Positions 10,831-22,066 of a stretch of DNA of 64,000 bases are shown here, piece after piece. The position numbers were made by a program, and so were the translations under genes. Under the pieces are notes generated by a model, which did not search any database, was not told the origin of the DNA, and saw only the letters and a list, made by a program, of their open reading frames with translations. How positions within the stretch are numbered: position 1 is the first letter of the stretch; each line of letters opens with the position of its first letter. Origin of the DNA: Acephala macrosclerotiorum (taxonomy: Eukaryota; Ascomycota; Leotiomycetes; Helotiales; Mollisiaceae); the NCBI GenBank assembly GCA_014904845.1, contig MU119203.1:806001-870000 (forward strand), given 5' to 3'.

Positions 10831-11547
10831 TCACTTCTCCCAAGCCTCCAAAAACTTCCTCATCCTCCTATCGCTCAACTTAAAATACCAATACTGACTC
10901 CTCATCTGACCTTCCGTTGGTTCCCAACCACTGAAGAATATCAAGTCAGCAACCGCCTTCTCCAAAATACCCAAGGAAAGCAACAGCACTCACAATCTCT
11001 CCCTAAACCTCACAACCAGCGTTCTCATCTCCTCCCCGCTCATACCCCGCTGTATCTTCTCCACATACCGCCACTCCTTCAACGTCCAAGGTCGTTGATA
11101 CCTCCTCCTTGCCATCTGCTCCCTATATTTCGAATTCTGCCCCGCACTATGTCTCGGTATCATCGACTTTCGATCGAGATCTAGCTCCCGGGCTTTTGTC
11201 TCCTCTTCGTCTCTGAATGGCTTGGCTCGAAGCGGACTGGAAGGGAGTCTGGAAATATATGCTGGCGAGTCGGGTTTAGGGGACGCAAGGGCTTCAAGAG
11301 CAGCTTTCACTTCGAGAGAGAGGATTGCGTTCTTGGGATAGATTTCGGGGTGCTTGACTCTTTTGTAACCGTGGGGACGGTGGAGAGAGTATTTAGGTAG
11401 TTGTTCTTCGTCTGATTCTCCTTGTTGTCTTCGGTCTCTTGGTAGTCGAGCATGGGAGTCGGCAGCTGTGAGGGTAGGAGTTGGGCGTGGGCCTGGTGCC
11501 AAGAGACGCGACGCTGGAGACCCGCTCCTTGGGAAGCGAAAGCACAT
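10831..11547 (-). CDS. Hypothetical basic protein, 217 aa, helical C-terminal domain
   Basis: Not recognised. Two exons join in frame: 11547-10994 and 10930-10831 (GTGAGT donor; TTCTTCAG acceptor; 654 nt). The N-terminal half is Pro/Arg/Ser-rich and probably disordered. From about residue 140 the protein looks ordered: KYREQMARRRYQRPWTLKEW, then EKIQRGMSGEEMRTLVVRF and, after the splice, RERFGWEPTEGQMRSQYWYF. The spacing of Trp residues in a three-helix-like layout (W-TLKEW ... FGW ... YWYF) resembles a Myb/SANT-like module, but this is a visual impression only. The intron is supported because the second exon continues the amphipathic pattern. A second frame (11307-11600) also reads fairly well over the N-terminal half, so the first ~80 residues are less certain than the end. 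Confidence 0.6.
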
Positions 11548-12345
11548 TTTTCAAGAAGGCGACTACAGAAATTGTCTCTTTGAACGATATCCTGCAGCAA
11601 ACAGGTATTGCACTGCAGCAGGCTGTCCTTGTATTACATGTGCGGGATGATCTAAGAAGAAAGCTCTCAGTTGTATGGATTAATGAAGTCTGAATCAGAT
11701 GCAACTCGCGATGTGTGAATGGACTATTGCCATTCACGGAGCTGGATTCCGTGCATCTGGCCCCTCCTAAACATCATTACCCTCTAGTCACTTCAGAACT
11801 TTCCAAGAGAAAAGTTTCAAATCCACGATTCACATCAACCCCAATTGCAACCCAGGACCACATCACCATTTCCAAAGATACCTACCCACTGATCCTGTGA
11901 TAGCTAGCTTAGTACAAAAGTGAAAAGTGGAAAGAGATTGAAATTAACAAAAGGGTAATACAATTCTTCGGTGGTTCGCTGTTCCTGTTCATGGGATCGT
12001 CGAACCTCCGGGGACGAAGAAATTCTTGCATTTTGAAATGACCCAATTTTATCGGCCGGAGTGGAGCCGATGGGTTAGCATCTGCAAGAGCCACGATCAC
12101 TTTTGCTAAGAGAAAGGGAACTGAGAAACTCTAGGCAAGGCTGGGAGATTGATAACGGAGCATATAGCTGTTAGAAGGCTTGTTGAGAGCCCTACCAGCA
12201 TATATGTAACCTTGAAGCAACAAATGCTACGCGCTTGGTGATATGCACAATAATACATTGTAACCAAGCAAGAGACAGAGACTTTCTCTGCCCCATTTCT
12301 TAAAGCAAATAAGCAGCTCACCTGCTGATCTTTCACCCAGGTAGC

Positions 12346-13416
12346 TCAAATCACGCTCTTATACTTCTCCGCCCACGCCTCAACCTTAACTAGCAGCATA
12401 CTCTTCCTCTCCGCATCACACCAGCTCCCTTCTATAGCCGCCACAGCAATGAACTTCCAATCCGCCAAGCCCAAACCAAACGCTTCCTGGACTGCGCAAT
12501 AATTGTCCAATATATACCCACCAAAATACGCTGGATCATCACTATTAATGCTGAACCTCACCCCCTCATCTAAAAACTTCGTCACCGGCAAATCTGCAAC
12601 TTTCGTCACACACCTCAGTCGCACGTTACTCAATGGACACATCGTAACCAACGTCCTCTCCCTCGCAACCCTCTTCAACAACTCCCCATCATCCACCAAT
12701 CGAATCCCATGATCGATTCTTTCCGTGTTGCACAGATCCAGCGCTCTGGAGATATACGTCGAATCTCCCTCTTCACCAGCATGCGCTGTCCTTCTGATCC
12801 CGGCTTTTCCGGCTGACGTATACACCTCTCTGAAAATCTCTGGCGGGAAGCCAACTTCGCTGCTATCCAATCCAATACCCGCCACTGTTCCATCGGAGAA
12901 ATGCTCCAAAGCTTCGGCTTCTTTATACGTCTCTCCTGCCTCACTAGCTGGCAAATGTCGCAAGAAACATAATATCAGTTTCGAACTTAGTCCATAATCC
13001 TTCTCTGCCCGCTTTTGCGCAGTAACTAAGCCCTCAACCACCATCCCGTAAGCGACTCCTCGCGAGGTATGAGCTTGCGGATCGAAGAATATCTCCGCAT
13101 GGTGGACTCCGTCATTGTGTGCTCGTGTGAAGTATTCATACGCCAGAGATTCAAAATCGGAGGAGTGCAGGAGAACGGACATTCCGATAAAGTAGTAGTG
13201 GAGGAAATCATTGAGGGAGGTGAAGTTTTCGTATCGTTGTTCGAGTGTGGTGGGGGAGGTGAAGGAGGGGTCAATGGAGGGGTCTGGGAGGGAGATGTTG
13301 TTTTTCGTGGCGAGGGAGAAGAGGAGGGTGGGTGACAGGGAGCCTTCAATGTGGAGATGGTGCTCACACTTTGGTAGGTCGTGAAGGAGTTGGTGGTGTA
13401 TTAATTTGCACATCAT
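12346..13416 (-). CDS. AAH1: Adenine deaminase (Aah1 type, adenosine/adenine deaminase family)
   Basis: Hydrolyses adenine to hypoxanthine and ammonia in purine salvage; cytoplasmic in yeast. Single exon, 356 residues, the usual length. Metal and catalytic motifs of the adenosine deaminase fold are present in order: HHLHIEGS (His20 and His22), the catalytic HAGEEG motif (His212, Glu215), RIDHGIRL, and SINSDDPAYFGG (Asp293/Asp294). The short insert-free layout, the CPLSNVRLR segment and the SDDPA-YFGGY ending are those of fungal adenine deaminases more than of adenosine deaminase proper; that substrate call follows the family and was not tested. The protein begins with a double Met; either could be used. 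It is codirectional with the small gene at 10831-11547 but 800 bp away, with no sign of coupling. Confidence 0.93.
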   Translation of the reverse strand: MMCKLIHHQLLHDLPKCEHHLHIEGSLSPTLLFSLATKNNISLPDPSIDPSFTSPTTLEQRYENFTSLNDFLHYYFIGMSVLLHSSDFESLAYEYFTRAHNDGVHHAEIFFDPQAHTSRGVAYGMVVEGLVTAQKRAEKDYGLSSKLILCFLRHLPASEAGETYKEAEALEHFSDGTVAGIGLDSSEVGFPPEIFREVYTSAGKAGIRRTAHAGEEGDSTYISRALDLCNTERIDHGIRLVDDGELLKRVARERTLVTMCPLSNVRLRCVTKVADLPVTKFLDEGVRFSINSDDPAYFGGYILDNYCAVQEAFGLGLADWKFIAVAAIEGSWCDAERKSMLLVKVEAWAEKYKSVI

Positions 13417-16400
13417 GAGGGAGTGGTTGATATTGATATCGAAGTGAGTTTTGTGTTCGAAGTATAGACTTTGTCGTGCTCGCGGATGGTTCGGAGATAG
13501 AAGAGAAGCTGCTCGACGTCTGAATTAGGTTTCCACGGCTCAGAGATCTTGTCTCACTGTCTTCTTGCTTCTTAGTGTCACTGGAATCTCCAAGACAACC
13601 TTTGTGTTTGGTACAACTTGCAAGCTAGAAAAAGAAAAAGAAGAGACGAATCGAACCGATAGATCAATAGAAATATACCCCACTCAAGCGAGAAGATTCT
13701 GCTCGTAGCATGAAGCCCATATCGGTCTGTTATCGGAGAATTGACAGTTGGAAATCTTACCAGCCACCAGAACTGCGGTTTTTTTTTCATCGCGCGGCAG
13801 AATAATGCGGGCGGTGAGCGATCTTTGCAGGAAACCGGCGCCACCCGGAGTGTTAAACGGAAATCTTTCAACACCTGGGACCTTCCTTGAAAAGGACAGT
13901 ATGCCGCTCATGAAGAAGACGCGAAGAAGCAAAAAGTGCCAAAGAGGCGTCGGCAGACACGAACAATGCCCACCGCCGTCGTTCCACGTCATGGCAAACG
14001 CGGGTCGCACAGAGAATGTCTTAGATTGCGGATGTCAAGCTCATCTGATAACACGGCGGCTTTATTCGAGCGGTCTCTTTGCTGCCACGATCTCATCCCG
14101 ATGCAGCTCTGGGAAATGTTTGCGAATCGGATTTTCAGGGGGATTTCCGCATGTTTCGAGTCGCACAATCTCGATTATCCAGTCTCTGACACGTCTTAGA
14201 GCGGCGAGCTGCCATCTGGAGAGTTCGGAATCCAAGCCAGAACCGAGCTCTTAAGAGCAAGGTGCTGGTGTTATTGATATTGAGCCTCATTATGAGGAAA
14301 GGTACGGAACTCGGTACTCGTACTGTATATCCTCAATCGACCTGTTGAAACCGGAGCATCACGTTGCTAGCGCGGATGCGGCGTCAACCTCCCGGGGAAT
14401 AACTACGAGTCCAACTTTGTTCTGAAGATCATGGAGCGGCTTCTATCAAGCAGCCCAGATGGAAGTCTTATTTCTGGTGCCAATTGTTTCTGGCCGTGCG
14501 GCAGACGAAGGTAAGACTTACTTCGTAAACTGATGACAGCTCTTCTTCAGACGTGAGCTGTCACTTCGTTTCAGATGTGTCTTGCGGGAATCCCGCTGGA
14601 ATCACAACGACGGTGGGGATGATCGTCCTTGGAAACCCTATCACAGTCAGCGTCAATTCTGTGACGTTTGCTAGTGCTTGACTGTGCTGGGACTTCCATG
14701 GATCTTCTCTGCACCTGCGCACCATCAGATTTCCACGACGCCAGATTTCCCCCTCCCAGGTTACCTGAGGCTCGGTAAGTGCTCCCGTCGCGCCCAAAGA
14801 GGCTCCCACGGTCCACCATGGCACTTACACCCCCCTATCCCGAAGCATTGGTGGCTAGGATGTAGAAGCCAGGATCCTCGCCTTGCGACGGCAGCTGACG
14901 TTAACGGCGTTGTACCAAAAGATCGGCCCAAAGAAGCTTGAACCAGCGACGAATGTGCAGCTCCATAGACCGTTCGAGGCTGTGCAATCTGCCAAGATTC
15001 CCTATCAGGTAGCTCATGGTTGAGCAAGCGTTCAACCGTTTCAAAAGAGTCATGAAAAGCTCGAATTATCGCCAAAACAAAACGGCCATAACCTCAATTG
15101 GGAGAGACTGCCGGTCTGAAGGAATTAGACCATCACCACAGAGTTGCATTTCAAGCATTCAGGCCTGCCACTGATGAGGTGGACGACGAGTCAGTATGCT
15201 GGCTGCAGAGTATCGCATTCTTCGGGAGGGGCTTTGCTCCACGTGCTGCGACAGACAGGGTGTTTATCTTGATCGATGTTCAACACCTCCACCGTGGGAT
15301 GCTGGATCATCGCGGCCATCGCGCGAAAACAGAAATTCGGCTCATTCCTAGCTGCCGCTCCCTCACGTCTCCTATTCGGTATGTCTCAAAGCCCCAAAAG
15401 CGTGCGCACTTGTCTTCACCTGCGTGGAAATAGGAAGGAAGGAAGTCCTGCTGTAGCTACCGCTATTGCTTGGTACTAGAGCGAGGTCCCCGGAAGCAGG
15501 AAGTGAAAATTTTAGGTCGGTGATCAGCGACATCTTCTGGTTGGACCACTCGAGGCCCCCCAGAAAACCTTCTCGCGGCGGCATCCTTCCGAAACTCAAA
15601 AATTCACAGACTTTTGAGAGACGAGTTTTAGGGGTCTCCTCTCACGATCAAGAACAAGATCCGAAATACCTCGGAACTCCGCTTGCGAATCGTTTGACGG
15701 TATCAGATGCGGAAGCAACCGATGCACATGAGTCCCTGAGCATGGTTAGATCTTGTCACTTCCTAGTTCTGAACGTGCAGTAGAACAAACCTTATCACGA
15801 CAAGGTAGAGGGTCTTTGGGGACCTGGAAATTTGCTGATCTTCGTTGGCATCGGATCGACTACACGACCGGTTGCCCAAGTAGGCATTCGCTCTTCCAAC
15901 GCAAACTCTCAAACAGACATGACAACCGGAGTCGAAAGGATATGTCCTATATGCTTCACTTGGAAGTCTACCAGTGCAACTATTTTGCTAGACTTTGATA
16001 TACGTTGAGATATGCATCTTACAAATGCTGACCAAGACCTGACCAGATGGGAAATACCCAGATGGAACAACGTTCTTGTATGATCTCTGTCTCTTAAGAA
16101 GTAGCCTCTGCAGCCCAAACTTTGAAACAGACAGTCCCTTTCTTGAACTCTGGACTTCGGCTTCATGCGTTAGAGGCTCGTTTCCCTTTAAACCTTCAAC
16201 CTTCTTATAAACTTGCCGGTAAGCGTTCATCCGAGTCTGAGTGGAGCGACTTATGCACATATGCAAAGCCAGGACTCAAAAGAGCAAGAAGTGGATGCAC
16301 AGGATCATGACCACGCAGCGGCAATTGAGGGTGCGTACCAACGACTTGCGCCCCAAAGCTCGCATCACGTATGAAAGAGTTAAGTAAAGCATGCGTGTCG

Positions 16401-19400
16401 TCCCCAGATTTTTTCGGAGCCAACGCCACGCCATATTAGGGGCCCGAGTAGTGGGAATGGACGAAGGGTGGACTGGTGGATCTGAACATCACTTCTCTTC
16501 TCGGCTGTTGAATCTGGGGCCTATGGCATTTGGCATGGCAGAAACGAAACAATTCGGTCAATTCATCGAGGCACAACATGGAGCACGCCATGCATGCGAT
16601 GCGGCAAAAGCTGAGCGACAAGGGTTTGAGCATCTGCTGTCGTATCCACATCAAATTCGAATAATCTCAGCGTTACATCGGGCTCTGAAGGCATAGCCGA
16701 TCTTTTAACTGGCTCGCGGCAGTCGGGTTGACGGTTGAAGTTTGGGGGTAGAAACGGGGAGGGGAGGCGACTGACAGGGAGATGCGAGTCGGCCGTGGGC
16801 ATGTGCTGTGGGCCAAGATTAGGGCATCCTCATGACATTTAGGGCGCGAATACTATAAGTTCTTTTAGTCACCGAATCCGAGTCGAATGAAGAACACAGC
16901 GAACCCAGTACGCCTCATACGCCACTCTAAAGTTTCAGCACAGCGACCTTCCTGTTGGACGTGGTCTGCGGCATGCAAACCTTACCTACCGCAACCATGA
17001 TGATATCGTTTCTGTCCATTCGGTATAAACCCTCCACGCTCTTAAACTTTGGCACCCCACAGGTGGTGGCAGCTCGGCCGCCGCAGCTCATCCCGTCGGA
17101 ACATGCCTGCAATCCATGATCTGTTCTTCAGGGCTGGCAGGGCCTGGTCGTGAAACAGGTCCCCAGTCAAATCCCTACACGGCCGCCACACACCACCATT
17201 TCAACGCGCAGCTCCAGCAATTCGGAGCGAGCAGCAGTTCGTACTCGTAGTCGCCCAGCGAATAATCGAGGTCCTGGGCTGGGACCTTCCTTTCTTCTTA
17301 GCTGTCGATCCACCTCATCCTACTCTCCCCTAAGAGGTACGAAAAGTACTGGCAGACCTTTCCACAACTCCCGTCCCAGCATCAAAAAGCAAAAAAAATT
17401 AAAAAAAAATTAAGCTGCAAACTTAGAAAATCCTGAAACGCCAGGAAACGTTTATCTACTTCCCCATAAAGCAGCTTCACACTTCTGGCGGACAAGTCCC
17501 GTGCCTGGCCAACTGTCCAACTACTATCAGGAAGTCAGTTACGGAATACACTTAGTACGGCACGAGGTTCGGATGAGACGAGCGGCAGCTCATAGTCATA
17601 TTAGTAGCCTCCATCCCCATGTCAATAACAGTTCGTTGCGAGGGTCCTGTCACTCCTCCTGCCAAAAAGGCTCACTTCACGACAGCCTTGCATACACTGT
17701 TATGCATCTCCGGCGCCTCTGGCACTGCTGATCTTGGACGCGGCATGGGCTTCGAGACATCCTGCGAAGCCCCCTGGTGACAAAACTTCTAGGCTACTCA
17801 AGCCCTGGCCGTTCTCTCGCAAGGGTTGCAGGTACCACCTCTTATCAAATCACAACTATTCTCAGAATCCCAGTACCAGTCACCCCGTCTCCGCAAGCCG
17901 GGGTTGAAGACGGCATCGCCTATTAAATTTCCTTGAGGAAAAGCTAGTTCAACTGCTGTCCAAAATCGGGCGAGACTTGGCTAGGGGAGGGCTATTATTG
18001 CTCCCAATATATACCCACTACTGCCGTCGCAAACTGAAGACGACCACGCAGGACTACACACGTGCTGCTGCATATTCTGACGTGCAGACGGGACATACCA
18101 GAGAACGACCGCAGCAACCAGCATATCACAACCTCTCAGTATTCCCACGATATCTTAACCACGCGTCGTCTTTGTAAGACCTACTCGAGTACCCAGAACG
18201 CTACTTCCAAGCCGTTGGACGAGCGGTCCTATCAACGGGCCGAGGAGTTCGGTACGAGGCCCCCGAAGCAGACAGGAAGCCAGACGTACATATGCAGTGA
18301 ACGTCGCAGGAACGCCTATAGACGCCTCCTCCCGAGAGGCCTGCAGGAGGTGACCAAAGTGGCCAGTTTTCGAGAACCAACTCTCCAGTCCAAACAAAAA
18401 TTCCCGGTACGTCTTTTAATCTATCTGATGATGTACCCCTACGTCCTGCCAGAGTTCTCGGGGCGGCTCACCAGTACCGAGCTGCCTGCTTGCCTTGCTT
18501 CCCGCACGAGTTCCTGGAGCGCAATGCACATCATGTCCCGGCGTATGACAGTCAGACTTTAGCACTCTACCGACCCGGCAATCAGAATAGGGTATAAGTC
18601 AGGGCAGCACATGCAAGTTTGCAAGTTGTTTCGGGCTCCCAAAAAGGAAGTCTTCCAGGAGGTCCGGAGAATCTTCGTTCTTCCGCTTCTCACCCTAACT
18701 AACTAGGCTCCGTAACGTCTTGACGTTGCCCTGACGCATGCTCCGTCCCCCCTGACGCTCGCGAGAGTCAGCGGTGGGCGTAGAGTGGCCAGGGTTGAGA
18801 ACCGCCATCGCTACTTTAACACTCTGCTGCACCTTACAAGGTTTTCCGGGTAGCAAGGCAAGCAAGTTAGTGAGGGCGCAAAAATATTTTTCGCGAAACT
18901 CTGCCTCATATGCTTGCAATGCTTAGCTTGGCATTGGATTACTCCAGATTTCCCAATCAGCCTTAAAGCGGAGGGCCAATGCTTGCGCTTCCGTCATATA
19001 CCCTCCCTTCTTCGCTGTATTTCAATCCACACCAGTCAAAGTCACACCTCACTTAAATTCTTATCACTCTCTTGTCGGCTTTTTTCCTTCTCTCAACACT
19101 CTTTACCGCACCAATATGCTTTTCTCCCCACACCTAGCCACTACCACCATCGACTGCCTCTCTCGGTGCACTTAGCTGATCGATTTCCTGTCACAGATTG
19201 AGTTCCCATACGGTACGGATCAGCTGCCGACTTCTGGTACCTACCTTGGGCTTCTGGCGTCGAGTGGGGAAATCTTCTGGGAAGGCCACGCTGCACACTT
19301 GCATCGGAACATAGCAGCCCTGAGGTTGCACCAGACTGCAGCCCGGCGGCGTGTCGCGGATCTACCAGATCCTAGGGGAGATACCAAAGACCAAATCCTG

Positions 19401-19654
19401 GTGGAAAATCTATTCTGTGACTAACACAAACTCTCTTGGTTATCGTGCATTTCCAAGGCCCCAGAGCAACCTTCCAGCGATCCTTCCGACTGTGGTTTGG
19501 AACCTTCCGATTATTTTGTGGCAGGTTTGCAAAACTCCGTGAAATGAGGCTGGAACTTTAAACCTCTATCTTCGTCTCCTTCGATCCTATCTCTCAGACT
19601 CTCTCCACCGGGTAGTTCCATTTGGATAAACAGAAGCGACTTCGGGCCTTTAAG
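13417..19654. other. Gene-free stretch of about 6.2 kb upstream of a regulator
   Basis: No frame longer than about 170 codons, and none with protein-like composition or a domain. The right end (about 19,000-19,600) is pyrimidine-rich and probably holds the promoter and 5' UTR of the Zn2Cys6 gene; many transcription-factor genes in filamentous fungi have long upstream regions. An A-rich tract lies near 17,390-17,415. No repeat family or transposase trace was recognised. Confidence 0.5.
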
Positions 19655-22066
19655 ATGGCGGGGCCGATACAAAATGCATACTCGAGGTCGCCAGCGCCTT
19701 CTACGAAATCTTACGACTCTTCTTCAGTCTCGTCTGCGGCGTCACCTCGACCACAAGGAGTATACGAAGGCGGACTCATGGGCGCTTCTCCTCGACCATT
19801 AAGTGGACCACATCCTCAACATATGAACATGCAACCTATGGGACACAGCTCATATCAAAATCCATACGGATCAGCTACGACATCACCTGGACCACCAGGA
19901 ATGGACTCCATGGCTTCAACAGGATCTTCAAGTGGCACTCCATGTGCCACAGGAGGGCAGATGTCTGCCGCGAACATGCAAGCGCAGAAGAGGGCTTATC
20001 GGCAGAGAAGGAAGGATCCAAGTTGTGATGCCTGCAGAGAGCGCAAAGTCAAATGCGATGCGACGGAGACAACAAGCTGCTCGGAATGTTCCAGCCGGAA
20101 CGTGAAGTGCCAGTTCACCAAGGAGACAAACAGGCGCATGTCGTCTATCAAGCAAGTGCAGGACTTGGAGAAGCAAATCGCACAAGTCAAGAGGGAGAAC
20201 TTGCATCTACGGTCCATGTTGAATATGCGAGAGGGGCAGATGGATGTTGACAACGAAGGACCTCAGCAAGTTACCATACAACTCCCGGAAATCGGCTCGC
20301 ATCCACAGAGAAGACAACGCCCACCACCGCCTCAAGATCTGGCGAGGGTACGTTCGAATATCCGGAATTTTGGCCGGGGGATATTCAAGCCACCCGCACC
20401 TTACCGGCAAATTGGGACACAGGCACACTTCAATCCGCCTCCCCCGGATCTTCCACCAAAACACTTAGCAGACCATCTATTTAGCTCATATTATGCCTCT
20501 ATCCACATGATCATACCTATACTCCATTGGCCAACGTTTGAGCGGGAATATGAAGCTGTCTACAAAGCCGGGAGTTTGCACGGGGTACCTCCGGCATGGA
20601 GCTCACTCTTCTTCTCTGTTGTGGCAGTTGGAACCCTTTTCAGCTCGGAGCCGAGTGTTCAGAGACCGCACAAAGGAAAAGAGTACATTGAGACTTCGCG
20701 GGTATTGATAGATACGTGGAATGATGAGTTCGTCATTGACCATGCACGGTCAGCGATTCTAATCAGCATTTTCCTAACAGAGATAAACCTTAAATCTGCT
20801 GCATGGACATGGTTGGCCGCAGCCGTCAGAATTTCCCAGGACATAGGATTGCACAACGAAACTGGACCATGGCCGGTGATTGAGGGAGAAATGCGACGTC
20901 GAGTGTGGTGGGGAATATACGTCTGGGATAGGCATATGTCTTTGGAGCTTGGGCGACCCCTTTTGATTGAAGATGCGGATTGCGATGTCAGTCTTCCAGC
21001 TGCAATTGATGATCATTACATCCACGATGCCGGAATGCTGGTTCCCAATGGAGTTGCACCCCTGACGAATTTTATCCTCCCGATTATCCACGTTGTACGA
21101 GCTGTTTCCCAACTCATCAAAACGCTCAAATCGCCTGTCATTTCACCTTCGACTCTGCAGACATTCGACACTCATTTCAACGCCTGCATGGCAGCTTTCC
21201 CTCCATCCTGCCAATTATCAGCCCGCGAACCTCTGGACCCTCGAATGCTCGCCCCAGTCTGCCATCTCATGAATGCACGACTCATCCTCCACCGACACAA
21301 TCTCACAACTTCTTGTCCTCCCGAAATCCGCAGCAACGCCATCGAACAATGCATCCGAGCGTCGCTCGATTCGACAAATCTGCTAGCGCGCGCAATGGCC
21401 TCTTCCAACTCGTCAAATCCTTCTGCGCCCCCGTTTGGTCCGACTGCAAATGCAATGACTTGCACGCACATATGGCGGTGTACACTCTTCTTACTGTTTG
21501 GAGGCCACTTCGATGCAGCTTCGACCTGTATCCGAGCTTCGTCAAGCATCGCGGCACTTAGGGACGTTAATGTGGCATGTGGACGGAACCTCGCATTCTT
21601 CCTTAGCGTGCTGATTGAGAAGAGGAGAGCGGGAGGATTGATTGGGAGTAAAGGATACAGGGGGGAGCGAGAAATGGATGAGGAGCTGGTCGCATATGTG
21701 TCAGGTGACTTGCAGGCCAGTACGGAGAACAGCTGGGTTTGGACTGGCAGCGAGACGGGCATGAATATTGGTGGAGGAGGGGGGGGTTCAGGAGGTCCGA
21801 AGATTAGTGCTACGTTACTAGGAGATGGGAGGGAAGGAACGACAATTCTGACGGATGTTGAAGCGAGGGATTGGGGTGGATGGGAGAGAGTTGAATACTT
21901 GGTTGGTGTGCTGGCAAGAGAGCAGGGTGGCTATGCGCAGCCCGTTCTTTCGAATGTGCATTCGAGGTATGGGAGTGGAAGCAGTGGCGGTAGTGCAGGT
22001 GGCTTGGCACCGAGTCAGGACAGGAGTAGAGGGAACGAGCGTATGAGCATTACGAATATCATCTAG
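19655..22066 (+). CDS. Zn2Cys6 transcription factor with fungal-specific TF domain, 803 aa
   Basis: DNA-binding regulator of the fungal binuclear zinc cluster class. One exon; the ATG at 19655 (MAGPIQNAYSRSP) is the first in a frame that is open a little further upstream without ATG. The N-terminus is Ser/Pro/Gly-rich. The zinc cluster is CDACRERKVKC with Cys124, 127, 134, 142, 145 and 152, preceded by the basic KRAYRQRRKDPS. A coiled-coil linker follows (VQDLEKQIAQVKRENLHLRS), typical for dimerisation. The fungal_trans middle-homology region runs from about residue 270 (SSYYASIHMIIPILHWPTFE) to about 520, including MRRRVWWGIYVWDRHMSLE near 411. The C-terminus has a Gly-rich run (GGGGGGSGG) and ends at ITNII. 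The target genes cannot be told from sequence; no metabolic cluster flanks it. A six-Cys cluster with an eight-residue second loop is normal. Confidence 0.93.
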   Translation: MAGPIQNAYSRSPAPSTKSYDSSSVSSAASPRPQGVYEGGLMGASPRPLSGPHPQHMNMQPMGHSSYQNPYGSATTSPGPPGMDSMASTGSSSGTPCATGGQMSAANMQAQKRAYRQRRKDPSCDACRERKVKCDATETTSCSECSSRNVKCQFTKETNRRMSSIKQVQDLEKQIAQVKRENLHLRSMLNMREGQMDVDNEGPQQVTIQLPEIGSHPQRRQRPPPPQDLARVRSNIRNFGRGIFKPPAPYRQIGTQAHFNPPPPDLPPKHLADHLFSSYYASIHMIIPILHWPTFEREYEAVYKAGSLHGVPPAWSSLFFSVVAVGTLFSSEPSVQRPHKGKEYIETSRVLIDTWNDEFVIDHARSAILISIFLTEINLKSAAWTWLAAAVRISQDIGLHNETGPWPVIEGEMRRRVWWGIYVWDRHMSLELGRPLLIEDADCDVSLPAAIDDHYIHDAGMLVPNGVAPLTNFILPIIHVVRAVSQLIKTLKSPVISPSTLQTFDTHFNACMAAFPPSCQLSAREPLDPRMLAPVCHLMNARLILHRHNLTTSCPPEIRSNAIEQCIRASLDSTNLLARAMASSNSSNPSAPPFGPTANAMTCTHIWRCTLFLLFGGHFDAASTCIRASSSIAALRDVNVACGRNLAFFLSVLIEKRRAGGLIGSKGYRGEREMDEELVAYVSGDLQASTENSWVWTGSETGMNIGGGGGGSGGPKISATLLGDGREGTTILTDVEARDWGGWERVEYLVGVLAREQGGYAQPVLSNVHSRYGSGSSGGSAGGLAPSQDRSRGNERMSITNII

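Noticed and set aside
13748..14254. Plus-strand 168-codon open frame upstream of the regulator
   Set aside because: It has no protein-like composition, no conserved motif and no splicing partner.
17385..17415. A-rich tract as the 3' end of a LINE-type element
   Set aside because: No reverse transcriptase or other retroelement text lies upstream, so it is only a short A-rich tract.
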